From: Streptomyces sp. NBC_01351
GTDB taxonomy: Bacteria > Actinomycetota > Actinomycetes > Streptomycetales > Streptomycetaceae
Direction: 5' to 3'
Length of the DNA: 64,000 bases
Assembly (NCBI RefSeq): GCF_036237315.1
Contig: NZ_CP108356.1
Coordinates: forward strand, 4,398,501 to 4,462,500
A program made the position numbers and the translations under genes. The notes beneath the pieces were generated by a model. The model had not been told where the DNA came from and did not search any database. It saw only the letters and a list, made by a program, of their open reading frames with translations. The first letter of the stretch is position 1; each line of letters opens with the position of its first letter. Of this stretch, positions 23,887-31,693 are shown piece after piece.

Positions 23887-25569
23887 TCAGCGCCGACGTG
23901 TGGAACCGTTCGCGGCCTGGTTCGTGGGCTGCGCGGCGGGAGCCGGGGTCGAGGCGGCGCGGTCGCCTCGGGCGGGTGTGCCGGGGTTGTCGGTGGTGGG
24001 CAGGTCGGCCGTGCGGCGGAGACGCCAGACGAGGACGTCGCTGATGGCGGCGGCGGTGTCGAGTTCCCTTCGGGTGGCGGCCTCGGTCAGGAGGACGGCT
24101 GGGTTGTGGCCGGCGGCCTGGGTGTCGGCGAGGGTGGCTGCGAGGGCGGGCCAGCCGGGCTCGGCCAGGATCTGTTCCGCCAGTCCCGGCAGGACCTGGC
24201 GCAGGAGGGCCACCTGCAGTTCCCGGACCCGTACGGCCAGGAACTGGCCCCGCTGGGCGATCACGGCCGTGGGCTGGGCTGAGGCTTGCTGGTAGGCGGC
24301 GCGCAGGTGCTCGGCGGTCTGGCGGGCGGCTTCGGCTTGCTGGTCGTGCTGCCGTGCCTGGTGCCAGTGCCGGGCCGCGATGACCGCGAGCCAGATCACG
24401 TCGAGCATGATCGCCAGGGCGGCTGCATCCTTCGGGGCGGGTTCCCGCAGGATCGCCTTGACGGCCCGCCGGGTGGCGTGCGCCTGCTCGTGGCGGGCGC
24501 GGATGCGGGATCGGTTGGCCCGTTCGAACGCGGCTGCCGCCTGGAGCAGTTGCGGCCGTAGGGCGTCGGGGGCGATCAGCGGGAGGGCGTCGAGCGTCTC
24601 TGCGAGGACGGCGATGTGAGCTTGCGCGGCGCCGTCGTCGCTTCGGGTGAGGAGGTCGGGGATGAGGTCGGTGGCGTCGGTGACCTGCTGCCACGCCGGA
24701 CGCCTGTGGCCAGCCTGCGGGCTGGGCGGCGCCGGAGCGTCGGCGAAGCGCTCTGCGATCTTGGGGTAGGAGAGGTCGGGGGCGAGGACGGAGCCGGAGA
24801 ACCACACCGGCTGGCCGTCCTTGTTGGTGTCGCCGTCGAGGGCGACCTTGTAGCCGCGCACGTCCCCCGAAGGGAAGTGCTGTACATCGACCAGCACCCC
24901 GGCGCCGGTCAGGACCTGGAAGAACTCCTCCGTGCTGGTGGCTGCGGCCAGTGCGGTGCGGACGGTGGTGCGCAGCTTCTCCCTGGGCGTGGTGGCGTGG
25001 CCGTTGCGGCGGGCCTTCTCCTGCTCGGCGCGGGTGGGCCGCTTGGCCGCGGTGCGGTCGCCGCGTACGACCTGGCGCAGGCCGTACTCCTTCTCGATCG
25101 CGGCGAGTTCCTTGTCGGCGCGCGGGTAGTCGTTCCAGTTGCGAGGTTGGCGGAGGTCGCCGCGGACTTTGGTGGCGACGATGTGGATGTGGTCGTCGGC
25201 GTGGCGGACGGCGACCCAGCGGCAGGCGTCGGGGTCGCCGGCGGGGGCGATGCCGGTGGCGTTCAGGACACGGCGGGAGATGGTGGCCCAGTCGTCGTCC
25301 GACAGGATCCGGTCTTCAGGGGCGGCGCGGATCGAGCAGTGCCACACGTGGGCCTCGGGTGCGCGGTCGCCGGCCTGCTTGACGCGGAGGTCGAGGGCGG
25401 TGGCGAGCTGGGCGAGGGTGGCGTTCGGGTCGCGGCCGGGGTCGGGGGCGAAGCCGTCCCAGGAGGCGACCTGGTGGGGGTCGGTGTGGTCCTTGGAGCG
25501 GACGGTGTCGTAGAGGTAGGCCAGTACACCTCGGGTGTTGCGGCCGGGCTTGACGATGTTCGCGATCAA
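23887..25569 (-). CDS. Relaxase/mobilisation nuclease
   Basis: The protein is 560 aa. The N-terminal relaxase domain (residues ~1-180) contains IVKPGRNTRGVLAYLYD and the three-histidine motif in WVAVRHADDHIHIVATKVRG, then LRQPRNWNDYPRADKE. This is the pattern of MobA/VirD2-type MOBP relaxases, which nick oriT and carry the strand into the recipient. The C-terminal ~300 residues are helical (ARHWHQARQHDQQAEAARQT), as expected for a coupling or helicase-like tail. The TTG at 25569 directly follows the MobC stop, so the two are coupled. Confidence 0.85.
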   Translation of the reverse strand: MIANIVKPGRNTRGVLAYLYDTVRSKDHTDPHQVASWDGFAPDPGRDPNATLAQLATALDLRVKQAGDRAPEAHVWHCSIRAAPEDRILSDDDWATISRRVLNATGIAPAGDPDACRWVAVRHADDHIHIVATKVRGDLRQPRNWNDYPRADKELAAIEKEYGLRQVVRGDRTAAKRPTRAEQEKARRNGHATTPREKLRTTVRTALAAATSTEEFFQVLTGAGVLVDVQHFPSGDVRGYKVALDGDTNKDGQPVWFSGSVLAPDLSYPKIAERFADAPAPPSPQAGHRRPAWQQVTDATDLIPDLLTRSDDGAAQAHIAVLAETLDALPLIAPDALRPQLLQAAAAFERANRSRIRARHEQAHATRRAVKAILREPAPKDAAALAIMLDVIWLAVIAARHWHQARQHDQQAEAARQTAEHLRAAYQQASAQPTAVIAQRGQFLAVRVRELQVALLRQVLPGLAEQILAEPGWPALAATLADTQAAGHNPAVLLTEAATRRELDTAAAISDVLVWRLRRTADLPTTDNPGTPARGDRAASTPAPAAQPTNQAANGSTRRR

Positions 25570-26202
25570 TCAGGCCGCCGCCTTCTCGACGGCGGTCTGG
25601 TACGAGGTGGTGTCGATCGCCTTGGCGGCGGCGCCGGCGCGGTCTAGAACGTCCCCGACCGCGGCGAGGACGGCGATGTCCCCAGGGTGTGGACGGTCGC
25701 CGGAGTTCAGCTTCTTGGTGATCTGGTTGAGGTTGTGGCCGATGTAGCCGACCTCGGAGCGCAGGGCGGCGAGTTCGTCGATCAGGTCGTCGAAGGCGTT
25801 GCGCTGGCCTGGGAGTGTGTGGGCGCCTTCGATGAAGGCCATGACGACAGCGCCGACGAGGTGGGCGCCGGCCAGGCCCATGCTTTGGGCCATGGCTCGG
25901 ATCGCGGTGTGCTCGTCGACGCTGTAACGGACATCGACACGCTGCTTGCGCTGCTCGGTGTCACGGGCGCGACGGCGTGCGATGCGGCGGAGCGCGGCTT
26001 CGTCGGCGGCTCGCATGGGCACGGCGGCGGTCGTTTCCCCCTCCGGTGCGCCCTCGCGCCGGAGCCCTTCCTCTGCCACCCCCGGGGCGGAGGCTGCGTT
26101 GGACCGGCCCTTGGACGGTCCAACGCCATACCTTGCTGGGCCGTTGGGGGCAGTGGTCATGTGCTGCTGGACGGTGGGGAGTTCGTGGTTCGGGTTGTGC
26201 AT
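25570..26202 (-). CDS. MobC-family relaxosome protein
   Basis: The protein is 210 aa. The conserved part is at the C-terminal half: KQRVDVRYSVDEHTAIRAMA (ribbon-helix-helix-like), then ELAALRSEVGYIGHNLNQIT and KKLNSG, the signature of bacterial mobilisation protein MobC (PF05713). The N-terminal ~70 residues are disordered. The ATG at 26202 has a GGAG site at good spacing and was preferred to an in-frame codon at 26268 inside a hairpin. MobC binds near oriT and helps open it for the relaxase encoded directly downstream. Confidence 0.85.
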   Translation of the reverse strand: MHNPNHELPTVQQHMTTAPNGPARYGVGPSKGRSNAASAPGVAEEGLRREGAPEGETTAAVPMRAADEAALRRIARRRARDTEQRKQRVDVRYSVDEHTAIRAMAQSMGLAGAHLVGAVVMAFIEGAHTLPGQRNAFDDLIDELAALRSEVGYIGHNLNQITKKLNSGDRPHPGDIAVLAAVGDVLDRAGAAAKAIDTTSYQTAVEKAAA

Positions 26203-26246
26203 GGATCGGTTCTCCGTGGGGTGTTGGCGGGGGTGCTTGGTTGTGC

Positions 26247-26276
26247 GTGGCCCCGTGTTCGGCTGCACGGGGCCAC
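26247..26276. repeat. Hairpin upstream of mobC (terminator or oriT part)
   Basis: GTGGCCCCGTG / CACGGGGCCAC, an 11-bp perfect inverted repeat with an 8-nt loop, lies between the DUF2637 gene (stop at 26321) and the MobC start. It may terminate the former. Because oriT sites often lie just upstream of mobC and contain inverted repeats, it is also an oriT candidate. Confidence 0.55.
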
Positions 26277-26320
26277 GGGATGAGCCGGAAGGAGGCGGGT
26301 GTTCGCTGCCTTGCAGGGGG

Positions 26321-27442
26321 TCAGACCGCGCCGGTGGGCGAGGTGGCCTCGCCGACTCCGTCGAGCGGCCCGGCCTCGAAGCCGTCGTCCGCGACGGGGT
26401 CGGCCTGGCCGGTCCGGTCGGCCTGCAGCTGGTCGCGCAGGGGGCGGGCGCGGGTCGGGCCGATCCGTAGTGCGCGGCGCAGATGTTCGGCGGTCAGCTC
26501 TTTGTCGCTCCAGTCGGCGGTCAGGGCGCGTGCCTCGGCGAGGATTGCGGCGTCTGTGCGGGTGCGGCCGGTGGTCGGCTTGGCGGCTACGGGTACCCGG
26601 CCGGTCGCCCGGCGCGGGGCGGCTCCGGTCGACTCCGCCACGGCAGCCGACCGGGCCGGTCGGGCGGCGGGAGCCGACTTGTCGGCCTCGGTCGGCCCCG
26701 TCGAGGGCGCCTCAGCCCCCTTCGTGGAGGTCGACTCGGTCGGCTGCTCGGGGGCCGACTGGGCCTGGTTAGACCTCGACCGTGCGTCCTGCTCGCCGGC
26801 CGACTCGTCGGCTTGCTGGATAACCGACTGGTCGGGGGCGGTTTCTGCGGGGTCGGCCGACTCGGGGTTGTGGTGGAGCACCTTCGCCACGAGGTCGGAT
26901 CCGAAGTAGATCGACCCGACCGGGAGCGAGGTCGCCAGCAGCACGAGGGCCCAGTTCGCGGAGTCCCAGTCGGTCAGTCGGCCCCACTGGACTGCGGTGG
27001 TGTGCAGGGCGGGGACGAGGCCGTGCACGTAGTTCAGCAGGAGGCTGGCGATCGTGTAGGCCGCCAGGACCCGTAGCGCGAACGTCCGGTCGGGACCGGT
27101 CAGCACGAGCGTGGCGACCAGGGCGAGGGCCATCAGCCCGTCGACCACGATCGGGTAGAGCAGGGCGGCGGTGGAGTCTGCGCCGATGGCGCGGGCCACG
27201 TCGGACAGTGCGTTCCACGAGACGCGGAAGGCCATGAGGACGACGGCCACCAGGCCGAGGACGAGGGTGATGCGTCCCTTGCGGGTCACTCGACGGCTCC
27301 CAGCGGGTGTGGGTGCTCGGCGAGCATCGCCGGGATCGTGGCTTTGTGTGGGGGCCTCGTCCTCGGCGGCCGGGGCGAGTACTGCGATGCCAGCGTGGAT
27401 GCTGCGCATGGCTGCCGGGGCGCTTGGGGCAGGGGAGTGCAA
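26321..27442 (-). CDS. DUF2637 membrane protein of mobile elements
   Basis: The protein is 373 aa. Four hydrophobic helices lie at residues ~58-175 (RKGRITLVLGLVAVVLMAFR; LLYPIVVDGLMALALVATLV; LRVLAAYTIASLLLNYVHGL; ANWALVLLATSLPVGSIYFG), the DUF2637 pattern. A long Ser/Thr/Glu/Ala-rich linker and a C-terminal helical part (LTADWSDKELTAEHLRRALR, then IGPTRARPLRDQL) that could bind DNA follow. DUF2637 proteins are frequent in actinomycete plasmids and AICEs and resemble Spd plasmid-spread proteins. The TTG at 27442 has a GGAG site; an ATG at 27409 lacks one. Confidence 0.8.
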   Translation of the reverse strand: MHSPAPSAPAAMRSIHAGIAVLAPAAEDEAPTQSHDPGDARRAPTPAGSRRVTRKGRITLVLGLVAVVLMAFRVSWNALSDVARAIGADSTAALLYPIVVDGLMALALVATLVLTGPDRTFALRVLAAYTIASLLLNYVHGLVPALHTTAVQWGRLTDWDSANWALVLLATSLPVGSIYFGSDLVAKVLHHNPESADPAETAPDQSVIQQADESAGEQDARSRSNQAQSAPEQPTESTSTKGAEAPSTGPTEADKSAPAARPARSAAVAESTGAAPRRATGRVPVAAKPTTGRTRTDAAILAEARALTADWSDKELTAEHLRRALRIGPTRARPLRDQLQADRTGQADPVADDGFEAGPLDGVGEATSPTGAV

Positions 27443-27798
27443 GGGGTGGTCTCCAGGGTGGAGGCGGGCACGGGGGCGGGTGGCCGTGAAGGGCGTGGAC
27501 TCGTCCCACTCGTCCCGTTGCTGGTCAGGGCAGGTACGGGTGGGCGCCTGATGTCGGCCCGACTCGTTGCGAGGGCCGGAGTGTCCGGCTCGGGGACGGT
27601 CGGTGGGACGAGTGGGGACGGGTCGGTACGGGTGTTGGTCCGCAGGCCGCTCCGAGTGTCCTCGGAAGGCGGCTGCGAGCCGCGCCTGCCGTGTTCGGCG
27701 AGGTCAGCAGCGTGGTGATGTCGGGTTGACCCGTTGCAGGGTCCTGACCCGTCCCCGCGCTGACCTGCGCGGGGACGGGTGGGACGAGTCGCGACGGG
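27443..27798. other. Gene-free repeat-rich region
   Basis: No credible gene. The words GGGACGAGT and GGGACGGGT (or their complements) recur: two adjacent copies at 27498-27517 (GACTCGTCCCACTCGTCCCG), a pair at 27605-27624 (GGGACGAGTGGGGACGGGTC) and a pair at ~27775-27797. A degenerate copy lies at ~27558. They flank the perfect hairpin at 27747-27780. Position between two replication/transfer-type genes makes this a candidate origin or regulatory region; that is inferred. Confidence 0.5.
27747..27780. repeat. Perfect 14-bp inverted repeat
   Basis: ACCCGTCCCCGCGC / GCGCGGGGACGGGT with loop TGACCT lies 19 bp past the stop of the DUF3631 gene. It could be that gene's terminator. Its arms contain the same GGGACGGG word as the surrounding repeats, so it may also be part of an origin. 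Confidence 0.7.
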
Positions 27799-29085
27799 TT
27801 ACGCGCCGGTGGCGGGTGCTGCTTCGGGGGCGGGTCGTTCCGGCGGGCAGTACCGGGTCCAGGCGTCGGTGAACTGCGCGAGGGTGAAGCCCTTGGCCTG
27901 GTTGCCGCCGGGGAAGCGGCGGTTGCCGGAGCTGATGCCGTAGTCGGTCAGCAGGGCCCGCAGCTTCAGTGGGGTGAGCCCGGCGGAGCTGATCTCGGCC
28001 CATGGCGCCTCAGGGTCGGCGTTGAGGAAGTTCAGCAGGTCGGCGGTCCGAAGGGCCGTCGGGTTGCCCACGCTGGCGAAGGCTTTGCGGATGTCGGTCA
28101 GGATGCGGATCTTCAGCCCGCCGTCCTGGTCCCTCCCGGACTCGTAGTCCGTCATGGCCTTGCACGCCGTGCGGGCGATCATCGGCCAGCGTCCGCCCGC
28201 AAGGTCGGCGACGCTGATCAACGGCTCCCAGGTGTCGGCGGCGCGGTCGTCGACCGGGAGCTTGGGCTCCAGGGCGATGGCCTCGTCGCGGACGCTGGTC
28301 AGCCAGGCCGCGAGCCGCTCCCGCAGTGCCCTGACCTTCAGGTCGTCGCGGCCGTAGCGCCAGGCGGTCACCTTCTCGGCGTCGGCGCGGCGGCGCATGC
28401 GGATGACCACGGACCGGTCCATGATCGTGTCGGGCAGGTCCCCGATGCCGGCCAGGGCGGCCATGGCGAAGGTAGAGAACTTCTGCACGTCGTGGTTCGG
28501 GCCGGACACGCGCAGGGTGGGGCGGTTGCGCTGGTGGCCCGCGTTGAGCAGGCCGCGCATCTCCTCGTTCTTCTCCGCGACCTTCGCCGACCCGAAGATC
28601 GTGTCGACCTCGTCCACCAGCAGCGTGGGCGGATTCGCGTCGCCGATCGAGCGGAAGATCGCCGCCGCAGATGCGTTGACCGTGATCAGCGGATCGTGGA
28701 CCGCCTCGATCAGGACCTCCAGCAGCCGCGACTTCCCGCACCGCTTCGCGGGACCGACCACCGCCAGGCGCGGGGCGTGCTGCCACACCGTCTGCAGATG
28801 CGTGGCCGCCGCCCACAGCGTGGCGGCAGTCAGAGCCTCCTCGCTGGGCATGACCACGTAGCGGCGAATCGTGGTCCGCAGCTCATCCAGGATCGCCGCC
28901 CCCTCCGAGGCCGGAATCACAGGGGCGGCGGGAGGCATCGGCTCGGCGGGGGACTGAGTGGCCGCGTTGGGCTGCCAGTCCTGCTCGTCGTGCAGGTGGG
29001 CGCCAGGCTGGCCGGGCACAGCGACCGCCGGCCAGGTGGTGGGAGCGATGCTGTGGGATGGCGTGCTCGGGGTCGGTTCCGTCAT
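27799..29085 (-). CDS. DUF3631-domain ATPase-like replication protein
   Basis: The protein is 428 aa from the ATG at 29085 (MTEPTPSTPS). After a Pro-rich N-terminus, an AAA-like ATPase core shows RLAVVGPAKRCGKSRLLEVL (Walker-A-like GPAKRCGKS), PPTLLVDEVDTIFGS (Walker B) and sensor-like MDRSVVIRMRRR. The C-terminal half is DUF3631 (TWEPLISVADLAGGRWPMIA). In actinomycete integrative elements and phages such proteins appear to act as replicative helicases with or without primase domains; no primase domain is seen here. Its long 5' leader contains a strong hairpin (29185-29218). Confidence 0.8.
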   Translation of the reverse strand: MTEPTPSTPSHSIAPTTWPAVAVPGQPGAHLHDEQDWQPNAATQSPAEPMPPAAPVIPASEGAAILDELRTTIRRYVVMPSEEALTAATLWAAATHLQTVWQHAPRLAVVGPAKRCGKSRLLEVLIEAVHDPLITVNASAAAIFRSIGDANPPTLLVDEVDTIFGSAKVAEKNEEMRGLLNAGHQRNRPTLRVSGPNHDVQKFSTFAMAALAGIGDLPDTIMDRSVVIRMRRRADAEKVTAWRYGRDDLKVRALRERLAAWLTSVRDEAIALEPKLPVDDRAADTWEPLISVADLAGGRWPMIARTACKAMTDYESGRDQDGGLKIRILTDIRKAFASVGNPTALRTADLLNFLNADPEAPWAEISSAGLTPLKLRALLTDYGISSGNRRFPGGNQAKGFTLAQFTDAWTRYCPPERPAPEAAPATGA

Positions 29086-29184
29086 ACTGGGTGACGAGCT
29101 CCTCAGGTTGTGGGCCACACGGGACGGCAATCCCGGTCTTGCAGCCAGTCGTTCAGGGATGGGCGGCGTGAGGTTTGCGCTTTG

Positions 29185-29218
29185 AGCCCCTCGGTGTCTG
29201 TTCACCGAGGGGCTTTTT
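29185..29218 (+). terminator. Intrinsic terminator with T tract, or leader hairpin of the DUF3631 gene
   Basis: AGCCCCTCGGTG / CACCGAGGGGCT with loop TCTGTT, then TTTTT. The T tract is on the plus strand, but no convincing plus-strand gene precedes it. On the minus strand the hairpin lies ~100 nt upstream of the DUF3631 start, so it may insulate the divergent promoters or act in the DUF3631 leader. Confidence 0.65.
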
Positions 29219-29277
29219 GTGTGTCTGCGGCCGATGCGGTCCTCCAGCGGTCATGTATAAGTATGCGGTGGCACTGC

Positions 29278-29343
29278 AAAACCATACCATAATCTGCGAC
29301 ATGTAGGAATCTCTGCCTAGCGCAGATTCCATGGTATGGTTTT
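29278..29343. promoter_or_regulatory. Long AT-rich inverted repeat, candidate operator
   Basis: The left arm AAAACCATACCATAATCTGCG (29278-29298) is the reverse complement of the right arm (29321-29343), except for two extra bases CC at 29329-29330. The 22-nt centre is 29299-29320. It lies in the divergent region between the DUF3631 gene and the XRE-like gene at 29392 and is far richer in A+T than anything near it. Two half-operators for a dimeric or tetrameric repressor, probably the adjacent regulator, are the simplest reading. Confidence 0.7.
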
Positions 29344-29391
29344 TCCTGTCGCTACGACTCGGTACCGACGGCTGCCCGACGCGGAGGTGTG

Positions 29392-29895
29392 ATGGCCCAA
29401 GACGATCACCAAGAACACGACGAGGAGGCACCAGAGGGTGTGCTCCTCAGAGGCGAGGACAACGTCGCCACACGGATCAAGGTCGAGCGCGACAAGAGGG
29501 GCTGGAGCACCACCTTGGTGTCCGACCTGCTTAACGAGGCCGGCTACGAGATGAACCCGTCGGCCGTGTGGCGCATCGAGAACCGCAAGCGCCGCATCAA
29601 CCTTGACGAGGCCATCGGCTTCGCGGAGATCTTCGACCTGTCCCTGTCCAACCTGGTCGGCCCGCCCACGCTGGCCGCTGGCCCGGCCCTGGAGCTGATC
29701 GACGCGGTGATCGCCACCAACGCGACCGCCCAGCGCGCCCAGCACGCCTACAGGCGCGCCACCGATGAACTGGCCGCCTACCTCGCCGAGCACCCAGAGA
29801 TCCGCGAGGAGGCCGACGTGATGGTCAGCAACGCCATCGCCGAGAACACCATGAAGATCAACCAGGAGCAGTTCGGCCCGCCACCCGGCCGGTAG
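29392..29895 (+). CDS. Helix-turn-helix (XRE-like) regulator
   Basis: The protein is 167 aa. Residues ~22-85 look like an XRE-type HTH: NVATRIKVERDKRGWSTTLV, SDLLNEAGYEMNPSAVWRIE, then NRKRRINLDEAIGFAEIFDL. The C-terminal half is a long helix (AQRAQHAYRRATDELAAYLA) that may dimerise. The ATG at 29392 is 4 nt from GGAGG; a GTG directly before it is too close. It reads away from the replication gene across the long inverted repeat and is the likely repressor of that block. It is followed by the xis-int pair. Confidence 0.75.
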   Translation: MAQDDHQEHDEEAPEGVLLRGEDNVATRIKVERDKRGWSTTLVSDLLNEAGYEMNPSAVWRIENRKRRINLDEAIGFAEIFDLSLSNLVGPPTLAAGPALELIDAVIATNATAQRAQHAYRRATDELAAYLAEHPEIREEADVMVSNAIAENTMKINQEQFGPPPGR

Positions 29896-30037
29896 CCGCC
29901 GACCGCTCCAGACGCCGCCCTGGGCCCGCAAACCCCCAGACCGCGGCTCTACTGCCTGTCCCGTCCCTGAACGACACACCGGCCCGGCTATCAGGGGGTT
30001 GCCGCCCCCGCCCAAGTTCACCCAGCCGAGGCCAGAT

Positions 30038-30325
30038 ATGGAGCACTGCTTGCGCCACACGGCGATACCCCACATCTCCGCCCAGCGTCCCCGCACCGCG
30101 AAGGAGGTGACCATCCCCGACACCTTCCTCACCGTGGAGCAGGCTGCCGAACGCCTCGGCACCGGCGTGCGCTTCATCCGGCGCCTCATCTCCGAACGCC
30201 GCATCGGCTACGCCAAGTTCGGCAAGCATGTCCGCATCGCCGACAGCGTCCTGACCGCGTACATCGAGGAGCAGACCGTCGAACCCCTGCGCGGCCGACA
30301 GGCGCGCTTCGGGCTGGTGGTCTGA
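30038..30325 (+). CDS. xis: Excisionase-like DNA-binding protein
   Basis: The protein is 95 aa with an excisionase/MerR-like winged helix: FLTVEQAAERLGTGVRFIRR, LISERRIGYAKFGKHVRIAD, then SVLTAYIEEQTV. This is the helix-turn-helix excisionase family that directs tyrosine recombinases toward excision. The ATG at 30038 has a GAGG site. A GTG at 30107, within AAGGAGGTG, is another possible start but the spacing is too short. Its stop is directly followed by the integrase GTG (TGAGTG), so the two are co-translated. Confidence 0.85.
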   Translation: MEHCLRHTAIPHISAQRPRTAKEVTIPDTFLTVEQAAERLGTGVRFIRRLISERRIGYAKFGKHVRIADSVLTAYIEEQTVEPLRGRQARFGLVV

Positions 30326-31537
30326 GTGACGCGATCCCGCAGAAGGGCACCGCGCCGCAGCTTCGGCGCGATCCGCAAACTGCCCTCGGGCCGCTACCAG
30401 GCCCGCTACCCAGGCGCAGGCGGCATCCTGCGCGCGGCCCCGCAGACCTACGAGACCAAGCGCGACGCTGAGGTGTTCCTCGCCCAGATCCAGGCCGACC
30501 AGGCCAGAGGCGACTGGATCGACCCGATGGCCGGCGAGGTGCTGTTCGCCGAGTACGCCAAGCGCTGGATCGATGAGCGCGGCATCGCTCCGACTACCGA
30601 GGAGCTGTACCGGAGGCTGCTGCGCCTCCACCTGGAGCCGACCTTCGGTGAGCAGCACGTCAACACCATCAGCCCTGCCAAGGTCAGGACCTGGCGCGCG
30701 GAGCGGCTCAAGGCGACCGGTGACACCACCACCGCCAAGTCATACCGGCTGCTGAAGGCCATCATGCAGACGGCTGTCGAGGACGAGCTGATACGGCGCA
30801 ACCCCTGCTCCATCCGCGGAGCGGGCCGCGAGGACGCGGACGAGCGGCCGGTGGCCACTGTCGATCAGGTCCTTGCGCTCGCCGAGGCCATCGGGATCCG
30901 CTGGCGGCTGATGGTTCTGCTGGGCGCCTTCGCCTCCATGCGCCCGGAGGAGCTGGCCGAGCTGCGACGCGCCGACATCGACCTCGATGCTGGCTCGGTC
31001 TGGGTCCGGCGTGCCGCGCCGGAGCTGAATACCGGCCGCCGGGTGATCGGGGATCCCAAGTCCCGTGCGGGCAAACGGGAGATCGCGCTGCCGTCCTTCG
31101 TGCTCCTCGATGTCCGCCGGCACCTGGAATGGTTCGCCAAGGACGGGCCCGACGGCCTGGTCTTCGTGGGGGAGAGGGGTGCGGCGCTGCGGGGCACCAC
31201 CTTCGGCCGCAAGTGGCGCAAGGCCCGCGACGCGGTCGGCATGCCGAAGTGCTTCCGCTTCTACGACCTGCGCCACACCGGCAACACCCTCGCCGCCGAC
31301 ACCGGCGCCAAGCTGAAGGACCTGATGGTCCGCGCAGGTCAGTCGTCCGAGCGTGCGCAGCTGATCTATCAGCACTCCACCAAGGAGCATCAGCGCAGGC
31401 TCGCCGACGACATCGACGCCACCGTCCGCAGCCAGCGCACGTCGGCGGATCGTGGGTCGGGCACCAGCGCGACCGCCACCGTCCACAGGATCGTTCCCCC
31501 GCTCGCGGCTCCTGCCGGAGCGGCCCGGCGGAGGTGA
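30326..31537 (+). CDS. int: Tyrosine recombinase integrase, apparently intact
   Basis: The protein is 403 aa, full length for an AICE-type integrase. The N-terminal arm-binding domain reads SFGAIRKLPSGRYQARYPGA. The core-binding domain is at ~65-165. The catalytic domain has Arg in LGAFASMRPEELAEL, the HxxR box in FRFYDLRHTGNTLA and the nucleophilic Tyr in RAQLIYQHS. It should recombine the 42-bp tRNA-Gly core at 34367-34408. Unusually it lies ~2.8 kb from that site, separated by the two terpene genes. A truncated homologue is at 11930-12340. Confidence 0.92.
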   Translation: MTRSRRRAPRRSFGAIRKLPSGRYQARYPGAGGILRAAPQTYETKRDAEVFLAQIQADQARGDWIDPMAGEVLFAEYAKRWIDERGIAPTTEELYRRLLRLHLEPTFGEQHVNTISPAKVRTWRAERLKATGDTTTAKSYRLLKAIMQTAVEDELIRRNPCSIRGAGREDADERPVATVDQVLALAEAIGIRWRLMVLLGAFASMRPEELAELRRADIDLDAGSVWVRRAAPELNTGRRVIGDPKSRAGKREIALPSFVLLDVRRHLEWFAKDGPDGLVFVGERGAALRGTTFGRKWRKARDAVGMPKCFRFYDLRHTGNTLAADTGAKLKDLMVRAGQSSERAQLIYQHSTKEHQRRLADDIDATVRSQRTSADRGSGTSATATVHRIVPPLAAPAGAARRR

Positions 31538-31693
31538 CGCACAGGGGTGTGGTTCCGGCAGCCAGCCGGGGCCGCACCCCTGCGGCATGTGGTTGTGGCG
31601 TTGAATGATGGGTTGGCCAGCACGCCGCCGGAAGTCGGGGCGTAGACCATGCGCAGTCGGCCCTGCGGGTGAGGTGCAGCCGTCGCCCGTTGC

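Noticed and set aside
22865..24805. A 646-codon extension of the ParB-like frame
   Set aside because: The upstream two thirds overlap the relaxase gene in another frame and are Arg/Pro-rich shadow; the ParB-like protein starts near 23767.
28958..29185. A plus-strand 75-codon ORF ending at the T-tract hairpin
   Set aside because: It overlaps the DUF3631 start region, lacks a ribosome site and has no coding character, although it would explain the terminator.
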